A stretch of 7,312 nt of DNA, from positions 1 through 7,312 of the forward strand of contig CACYNZ010000189.1 of the NCBI GenBank assembly GCA_902775835.1. Direction: 5' to 3'. The stretch comes from an uncultured Eubacteriales bacterium (lineage in GTDB: Bacteria; Bacillota_A; Clostridia; Christensenellales; Aristaeellaceae). Below, one piece after another: positions 1 to 4,727 of the stretch. The translations under genes and the position numbers were made by a program. Within the stretch, counting starts at the first letter, position 1. Each line of letters begins with the position of its first letter. Under the pieces are notes generated by a model that was given only the letters and a program-made list of their open reading frames with translations, was not told the origin of the DNA and ran no database searches.

Positions 1-767
1 GCCACCATATCCGCGCCAAGGGCGGCTTCCACGACAGTGTAGAAGCCCAGCTTCTTGATGCCGGTGACGACCTGACCGAGTTTGGCGTAATTCAGCTGGC
101 TGCCGATGGCAGGCGCTACCAGGGCGTAAACCTTGTATCGGGTATTGCCCTGGCTTTTTTTCAGCATGTCGATCACATTGATGATAAAGGACCGGTCTGT
201 AATCGCGCCAAAGGGACACTGGTATACGCATGCGCCGCACTGGATGCACTTTTCGTCGTCGATCTTGGCTGCGTTGCCCTCATTGATGGAAATGGCCTTG
301 ATTTTGCAGGCGTTCTGACAGGGACGCTTGCGGTTGACAATGGCGCTGTAGGGGCAGACTTTGGCGCACTGGCCGCATTCCACGCACTTGGTTTTGTCGA
401 TGTGGGCCTCGTGCTTGTGGTCAAAGGAGATTGCGCCGCGTCTGCATGCATCCTCGCACCGATGGGCCAGACATCCCCGGCAGGAATCAGTCACCTGATA
501 GCCCACGGCGGGACAGTCGTCACAGGCAATATCGATTACATTGATGATGTTGGCAGGATTGCCGCCGCCCATGGCCAGTTTGACGCGCTCGGCCAGGATG
601 GCCCGCTCCTTGTACACGCAGCAGCGCATGGTGGGCACTTTGCCGGGGACGATCATTCTGGGAATGTCCAGCACGTTGTCCAGCAGTGTGTCATTCCAGG
701 CCTGCCGGGCCACTTCCCGCAGCACCTTGTATTTCAGGTATTGGACTTTGGTATCAAACTTGTACAT
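1..767 (-). CDS. Group B-type [FeFe] hydrogenase (3' end cut by window)
   Basis: The N-terminal 255 residues of an iron-only hydrogenase that would reduce protons to H2, probably with ferredoxin as donor. This protein was translated directly from the minus strand and runs off the window edge. Cysteine motifs in order: Cys49-Cys50, Cys82-x2-Cys85, CRGCLAHRCEDAC (Cys96/99/104/108), a ferredoxin motif at Cys128/131/134/138, Cys150-x3-Cys154, and a second ferredoxin motif at Cys174/177/180/184. The H-cluster domain begins at ~212 (YKVYALVAPA) and breaks off after VVEAALGADMV, before its three signature motifs, which lie outside the window. The cysteine-rich N-terminus ahead of the paired ferredoxin clusters, and the whole N-terminal sequence, match clostridial group B enzymes as I know them. 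The ATG at 767 has AAGGAG 5 bases upstream, overlapping the phosphatase stop codon, so translation is coupled. Catalytic competence cannot be judged from this fragment. Confidence 0.92.
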   Translation of the reverse strand, partial: MYKFDTKVQYLKYKVLREVARQAWNDTLLDNVLDIPRMIVPGKVPTMRCCVYKERAILAERVKLAMGGGNPANIINVIDIACDDCPAVGYQVTDSCRGCLAHRCEDACRRGAISFDHKHEAHIDKTKCVECGQCAKVCPYSAIVNRKRPCQNACKIKAISINEGNAAKIDDEKCIQCGACVYQCPFGAITDRSFIINVIDMLKKSQGNTRYKVYALVAPAIGSQLNYAKLGQVVTGIKKLGFYTVVEAALGADMV

Positions 768-776
768 GTCTGCTCC

Positions 777-1946
777 TTAGAAATAACTGACTTTGATGCG
801 CTTGCCCATCTTCTTGAGGGCTTCCGACAGCTCGTGCACCAGATTCATTTTGATGTTGAAGTTGATGGGCAGGTCAGGATTCTGATGGGCCGGATTGATG
901 GCTTTGCCCACATAGAAGTTGATGTCGGTGGCCTCCTCAAACAGCAGGCGGCTGATCATGGATGCGCCGTCCCTGCCGTTGCTCCAGGCTTCGTAGCGTT
1001 TGTTTTCGCCGATGTAATCCTTGGCGTATTCCACTACCCGGTTCACCGTGATCACGCCTTCGGTGACCAGGTCCACGCCCTCAAGATAGGCAATGGGCGG
1101 AATGTCATCGGTAAAATCCAGGGATGCGCGCAGCGGCTTGTCCAGCCATTTGGCGGCAATGGAGGAGGTGGTGCCTCCGCAGATGATGTGCTTGCCTTCC
1201 TTGGCGAAGAACAGGCTCATCATGCGGTTGCCGTCGTCCCGGTTGCTGGGCGGGCCGAAGAGCATGTTCATGGGCACGCGCTTGCGGATGCGCACCACAC
1301 AGGAAGTGGCATCATCGCCGGGCATGCCGCCGTACAGCCTGTAGCACTCGTCAACAAGCATGGTGGACAGGGTCTTGGCCGTATATCCGCACAGGTTCAT
1401 GGCTTCCATGTAGGTGATGATGTCTTCACGCTTCCAGCCGAAATTGTACGCGGTGCCGATACCGGCATGGGGGCAGCCATCGCTCATGGCGATGAATACG
1501 TCATCCTCCTGGAGCCGGATCAGGGAGCGGAAAATCTGCTTGCCGCCAATGGTGACCTCCGTGCGGGGATATTCCCAGTTCTCACCGTTACGCAGCACAA
1601 TCACCTGGGGATTGTCGTACTGGATCAGTTCCGCTGTCTGGTTGCGGATCAGGCGGATGATGGTGAAGGTGGAATAGGCCACGCCGCGCATGGAATCCAC
1701 CGGCAGGGTGGCGGCGATGGTTTCCACGCACTCCTCAATGGACAGGCCCGCGGCGAGCATGGTGGATATGATCTTGCTGGTGAGGGTGGACAGGATGCTG
1801 GCTTTCACGCCGCTGCCTAGGCCGTCAGCCAGCACGATGACGGTGGAGCCGTCTTCCTGCTCCACCACTTCCACATGATCGCCGCACAGCTGTTCACCGG
1901 CATGGTTGACACTCTTATAACCGATATCGCAGGTCAAATCATTCAT
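777..1946 (-). CDS. PP2C/SpoIIE-type serine/threonine phosphatase with an uncharacterised C-terminal domain
   Basis: A 389-residue soluble protein whose first ~220 residues form a PP2C-type, metal-dependent Ser/Thr phosphatase domain of the SpoIIE/RsbU kind. Metal-binding motifs are visible in order: GD (22-23), ADGLGSG with Asp41, SDG with Asp156, and GDDAT with Asp211/Asp212, so it should be catalytically competent. Residues ~225-389 form a second region I cannot assign to a known domain; it contains CGGTTSS (256-262), LEGVDLVTEG (288-297) and a C-terminal helix rich in Lys. No membrane segments are seen. Its ATG lies within the end of the HydS-like gene (8-base overlap, ATGAATGA), with AAGGAG 10 bases upstream inside that gene, indicating coupled translation and roughly matched amounts. 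The likely role is output partner of the HydS-like sensor, removing phosphate from an unknown protein. No anti-sigma-type kinase or substrate is encoded nearby. Confidence 0.9.
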   Translation of the reverse strand: MNDLTCDIGYKSVNHAGEQLCGDHVEVVEQEDGSTVIVLADGLGSGVKASILSTLTSKIISTMLAAGLSIEECVETIAATLPVDSMRGVAYSTFTIIRLIRNQTAELIQYDNPQVIVLRNGENWEYPRTEVTIGGKQIFRSLIRLQEDDVFIAMSDGCPHAGIGTAYNFGWKREDIITYMEAMNLCGYTAKTLSTMLVDECYRLYGGMPGDDATSCVVRIRKRVPMNMLFGPPSNRDDGNRMMSLFFAKEGKHIICGGTTSSIAAKWLDKPLRASLDFTDDIPPIAYLEGVDLVTEGVITVNRVVEYAKDYIGENKRYEAWSNGRDGASMISRLLFEEATDINFYVGKAINPAHQNPDLPINFNIKMNLVHELSEALKKMGKRIKVSYF

Positions 1947-3615
1947 CGGTGATGGACTCCTTCAGCTTGGTCAGGGCAATCTTGGTCTCAGCGGCGGTTT
2001 CGCCGAGCAGGCTGGCGATCTCCTGCACAATGCGCATCTGCTTGTCCACGACCCTGTCGGCCACCTCCACCGTCTGCCGGCTGATTTCCTCACGCTGACG
2101 GCGGGCATCCTCTTCCTCGCTGACATCACGCATGATGCACAGCAGCATGCGTCCGCCCTCGGCGGGCACAATGGTCTGCTGGACCGTGCACCCGTACTCC
2201 GCCAGGTAGGAACGCTCATGGAAAATACCGCGTCCGGTGTTCTTGACCTTGAGAAAGGGAGTGGGATCCAGGATGCGCACCACCTGATCGCCCAGCACCG
2301 CACTGTCTGACTGCAGGTGCAGGATCTTGAGAGCGGCGGGATTGATCTGCTGAACCTCCAGCTGATCGTTGAGCATGATGATGCCGTTGGGGCTGTTGCG
2401 GGCAATGGTATCGTTGACGTTTTCGGCCTTCTCCATCAGATAGGGCAGACACATGGAGATTTCCGCCTTGCCCTGGTAGATGGCAATGGCTTTTTCCCGG
2501 CAGGTATTATAGCCGCAGGAGCCGCAGTTGAGTTCCTGGCTGGGCTTGAACTTGCCCATCTTGCGCAGGATATCCCGGATCTCGGTTTCGCTGGGCATGA
2601 CAGCCCGCTGATCGATGGGCTCAAAGCGCTTCCACAGCTGGCGGATCTCCGGCTGGTCGATCTCAAAATCCCTGGTGCCGGCGTACTGAGCCACTGCCAG
2701 ATAGTCCTTGAGCGGGCTGTGCCCGTATTTTTCCATGACCGGGCCGCCGGCGCAGCTGCCCACGCAGGCACTCATTTCGATGAAGCAGTGATGGATTTTT
2801 CCTGCCTCAATCTCCCTGAGTGCCGCGATGCAGTTCTCCACGCCGTCCAGCGCCAGATAGCTGAAACCAGGTGCGTCCATGGCCATGGTTTTCAGGATGC
2901 CGCCGGTGGTGGGAAAGAAGCGGGCAAGGCTGTGTTCGTCCGGCTGCTGCCAGCGCTGGATTTCGATGCCTTCCTTTTTCAGCCAGTTGGTCAGTTCCTC
3001 ATAGGTCAGCACGGCGTCCACAATGCCTTCGTAGTATTCCGCCTCATCCTTCTTGGCCACGCAGGGGCCGATGAATACGGTTTTCGCGTTGGGAATCCGC
3101 CGCTTGATGTCCTCGCAGTGGGCCTGCATGGGCGACAGTACATCTGCCAGACAGGGCAGCACCCGCGGGAAATACTTCTGGATCAGCAGGTTGATGGAAT
3201 GGCAGCAGGAGGAGATGACTACGTCCCGGTTTTCTTCCTTCAGGATACGGTCATATTCCCGCTTGACCAGTGTGGCGCCGAGAGCGGTCTCCTCCACGTC
3301 GTAGAAGCCCAGCTTTTTCAGCGCTTCCCGCATGGCTTCAATGCCCACTCCGTCATAGTTGGCCACAAAGGAGGGCGCCAGGGACACCACCACCGGATCA
3401 CCGCTCTGGATGAGTACTCTGGCCTTTTCGGTTTCGTCCACGATTTCCTTGGCGTTCTGCGGGCAGACCACAAAGCAGTGTCCGCAGAGGATGCATTCAT
3501 TGCCGATAATGTGTGCCTGGTTGCCGGAGAAGCGTATGGACTTCACAGGGCAGTGGCGAATGCATTTGTAGCAGTTTTTGCAGTTGGATTTTTTCAGCGT
3601 CAGACAGTTCGGCAT
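1939..3615 (-). CDS. Group C (HydS-type) [FeFe]-hydrogenase-like sensor with PAS domain
   Basis: A 558-residue soluble protein, probably a redox or H2 sensor rather than a bulk hydrogenase. Domains in order: two [4Fe-4S] ferredoxin motifs (Cys12/15/18/22 and Cys41/44/47/51); an H-cluster domain (~70-330) with the three signatures in altered form, SSCCHS (135-140), GPCVAKKDE (183-191) and EMSACVGSC (280-288), keeping the cluster-binding cysteines 138, 185, 284 and 288; a further [4Fe-4S] domain (Cys364/367/372/389); a PAS domain (~400-500); and a charged C-terminal helical segment (~500-558). Ferredoxin, H-cluster, Fe-S domain and PAS in this order is the published layout of group C 'sensory' hydrogenases such as Thermotoga HydS; those beside phosphatase genes form subgroup C3. 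Two pocket methionines of catalytic enzymes are Gly183 and Ser282 here. The ATG at 3615 follows the previous stop by 2 bases. The hydrogenase maturases are not in the window. Confidence 0.93.
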   Translation of the reverse strand: MPNCLTLKKSNCKNCYKCIRHCPVKSIRFSGNQAHIIGNECILCGHCFVVCPQNAKEIVDETEKARVLIQSGDPVVVSLAPSFVANYDGVGIEAMREALKKLGFYDVEETALGATLVKREYDRILKEENRDVVISSCCHSINLLIQKYFPRVLPCLADVLSPMQAHCEDIKRRIPNAKTVFIGPCVAKKDEAEYYEGIVDAVLTYEELTNWLKKEGIEIQRWQQPDEHSLARFFPTTGGILKTMAMDAPGFSYLALDGVENCIAALREIEAGKIHHCFIEMSACVGSCAGGPVMEKYGHSPLKDYLAVAQYAGTRDFEIDQPEIRQLWKRFEPIDQRAVMPSETEIRDILRKMGKFKPSQELNCGSCGYNTCREKAIAIYQGKAEISMCLPYLMEKAENVNDTIARNSPNGIIMLNDQLEVQQINPAALKILHLQSDSAVLGDQVVRILDPTPFLKVKNTGRGIFHERSYLAEYGCTVQQTIVPAEGGRMLLCIMRDVSEEEDARRQREEISRQTVEVADRVVDKQMRIVQEIASLLGETAAETKIALTKLKESITDE

Positions 3616-3617
3616 GC

Positions 3618-3857
3618 TTACACCCTTGCTTTAATCTCTTTTTCGAAGAAGGAAGAAACCGTTTCCGGGGACACGGAGAAGAATTCCCCGTCCACCGTGA
3701 CGCACACACCCTGCTGGCATTTGCCCATGCAGAAGGTGCCACCCAGCTCGATCTTGTCGCTCAGGTTTTCCTGGGCAATCAGCTGCTGCAGCTGTTCCAC
3801 CACAGGCCGGGAACCCTTGATATGGCAGGAAGAACCGATACAAACCGTGACTATCAT
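3618..3857 (-). CDS. Thioredoxin-fold [2Fe-2S] ferredoxin (NuoE/HydC C-terminal-like)
   Basis: A 79-residue cytoplasmic electron-transfer protein of the thioredoxin-like [2Fe-2S] family, the fold found in NuoE, in the HydC subunit of bifurcating hydrogenases and in stand-alone ferredoxins. The four cluster ligands are visible as Cys6-x4-Cys11 (CIGSSC) and Cys43-x3-Cys47 (CMGKC); Cys52 is an extra cysteine. The start at 3857 has AGGAG 8 bases upstream. At 79 residues it is only the cluster-binding domain and lacks the N-terminal helical part of a full NuoE. It ends 2 bases before the next gene, whose weak ribosome binding site (AAGGG) lies in its last codons, so the two are probably translationally coupled. 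No NuoF-type flavoprotein partner is present in the window. The likely job is to hand electrons to or from the HydS-like protein; that is inference from position. Confidence 0.9.
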   Translation of the reverse strand: MIVTVCIGSSCHIKGSRPVVEQLQQLIAQENLSDKIELGGTFCMGKCQQGVCVTVDGEFFSVSPETVSSFFEKEIKARV

Positions 3858-3865
3858 GTTTACAA

Positions 3866-3873
3866 CTCCTTTT
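3866..3873 (-). promoter_or_regulatory. Ribosome binding site that fixes the start of the [2Fe-2S] gene
   Basis: AAAAGGAG on the minus strand ends 8 bases before the ATG at 3857-3855. This places translation start at the Met of MIVTVCIGSSC rather than at a TTG codon 12 codons upstream (3893-3891). The upstream alternative would add a peptide (HRNQHQKGVVN) that does not look like this protein family. Confidence 0.8.
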
Positions 3874-3885
3874 TGATGCTGATTT

Positions 3886-3927
3886 CTGTGCAAAGGAAAG
3901 GGGAGCAGCGTTTTCTGCGCTCCCCTT
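3886..3927 (-). terminator. GC-rich hairpin, possible intrinsic terminator or attenuator after the kinase gene
   Basis: A perfect 9-base inverted repeat, AAGGGGAGC (3898-3906) and GCTCCCCTT (3919-3927), encloses a 12-base loop; an alternative fold adds a GCAG/CTGC inner stem with a 2-base bulge. On the minus strand the stem is followed by TCCTTTG, a weak and interrupted T tract. It sits 35 bases after the kinase stop codon and about 41 bases before the start codon of the [2Fe-2S] gene. Because the T tract is poor, termination may be partial, letting some adhE transcripts continue into the hydrogenase operon. No convincing -10/-35 pair was found in the rest of the spacer. Confidence 0.5.
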
Positions 3928-3961
3928 CACGTTCCGGTCCGCGGAAGCGGCATGAAACGGA

Positions 3962-4711
3962 TCAGTGATATTCCACCACGCTGGCCCAGGAGAGCAGGAA
4001 TTCCCGCTCCTTTTCATTGCCCTTGACGGACTGGCTGGCCGCCACGATGGGCATCCATTTCTGTACATACTGCAGGGGCGTTCCGCTCTTTTTGCAGAAC
4101 AGGTCCAGGTATTCCCTGGCGCCTTCGATATCGCCGTGAAGCCAGAACAGCAGATAGGTCCGGGCTACGTCGGCGGAAGCATTGCCCTGGGTCACATGGC
4201 TCCAGTCGAGGATATAGGGCGTACCGTCCTCGCTGATGATCACGTTGGAGGGCCAGAAATCGCCGTGGCACACCTTGCTGTGGGTGGGCATGCCCTCCAG
4301 CCGGGCGTGCAGATCATAACGGGTGGTGGCATCCAGATCGGCCTGGCTGATCTTGCGGATCATCTTGTCCTTGAGCCGGTTCAGCATGGGGCAGGTTTTG
4401 CTCTGTATCTCCATCTGGATATCGACGAACTGGTTCAGATATTTCGACTTGCTGTCAGGGTCCTCTTTCATCAGCTGGGACAGTGTTTTTCCCTGAATGA
4501 ATTCGGAGATGATGGCCCATTTGCCCTCGATCATGGTAACGCCCAGGATTTTGGGAATATGCAGTCCGGTTTCCTCGATGCGTGCCTGATTCAGTGCCTC
4601 ATTGAGGATATCGGCCTTGGAATAGTTTTCGTTGAACACTTTGACGCACTGGTCGCCATTCCGGTAAATGGTCTTGGCGTTACGTACGGCAATCACACGA
4701 TCCAGATTCAT
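3962..4711 (-). CDS. APH/choline-kinase-family phosphotransferase, substrate unknown
   Basis: A 249-residue protein with the aminoglycoside phosphotransferase/choline kinase fold, which moves the gamma-phosphate of ATP to a small molecule or occasionally a protein. A candidate ATP-binding Lys24 (CVKVF) lies in the N-lobe. The C-lobe carries the catalytic loop CHGDFWPSNV (His149-Gly-Asp151, Asn156) and the metal-binding Asp169 in ILDWS. No signal peptide or membrane segment is visible. The ATG at 4711 is preceded by AAGGAGG 8 bases upstream, wholly inside the 16-base gap after adhE, so the two are probably cotranscribed. Length is near the lower end for the family. The family covers antibiotic kinases, choline, thiamine, fructosamine and methylthioribose kinases, and many uncharacterised members; nothing here selects a substrate, and a role as a resistance gene is not supported. 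A link to ethanol or hydrogen metabolism rests only on position. Confidence 0.87.
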   Translation of the reverse strand: MNLDRVIAVRNAKTIYRNGDQCVKVFNENYSKADILNEALNQARIEETGLHIPKILGVTMIEGKWAIISEFIQGKTLSQLMKEDPDSKSKYLNQFVDIQMEIQSKTCPMLNRLKDKMIRKISQADLDATTRYDLHARLEGMPTHSKVCHGDFWPSNVIISEDGTPYILDWSHVTQGNASADVARTYLLFWLHGDIEGAREYLDLFCKKSGTPLQYVQKWMPIVAASQSVKGNEKEREFLLSWASVVEYH

Positions 4712-4727
4712 GGTTTTCTCCTCCTTC

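Noticed and set aside
173..451. Minus-strand open frame of 92 codons
   Set aside because: It is out of frame within the group B hydrogenase, whose frame carries the ferredoxin cysteine motifs across the same bases.
402..1820. Long open frame on the plus strand, 472 codons
   Set aside because: It lies exactly antisense and in codon register with the group B hydrogenase and phosphatase genes. Its openness follows from the absence of TTA, CTA and TCA codons in the real genes. The translated product is rich in His, Gly and Ala and has no recognisable domain.
2317..3876. Long open frame on the plus strand, 519 codons
   Set aside because: Antisense and in codon register with the HydS-like gene, which has clear protein motifs throughout. 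It is explained by the same codon bias.
3858..3893. TTG start extending the [2Fe-2S] protein by 12 residues
   Set aside because: A clear ribosome binding site lies between this TTG and the ATG at 3857, and the extension does not resemble the family.
3858..3961. Rex operator or sigma-A promoter in the intergenic spacer
   Set aside because: No TTGTTAA-type palindrome is present. A TTGCAC box has no TATAAT-like partner at suitable spacing.
3962..4711. Antibiotic (aminoglycoside) resistance gene
   Set aside because: Only the general kinase fold is shared. There is no mobile element nearby, and the gene is coupled to a core metabolic gene with a similar base composition.
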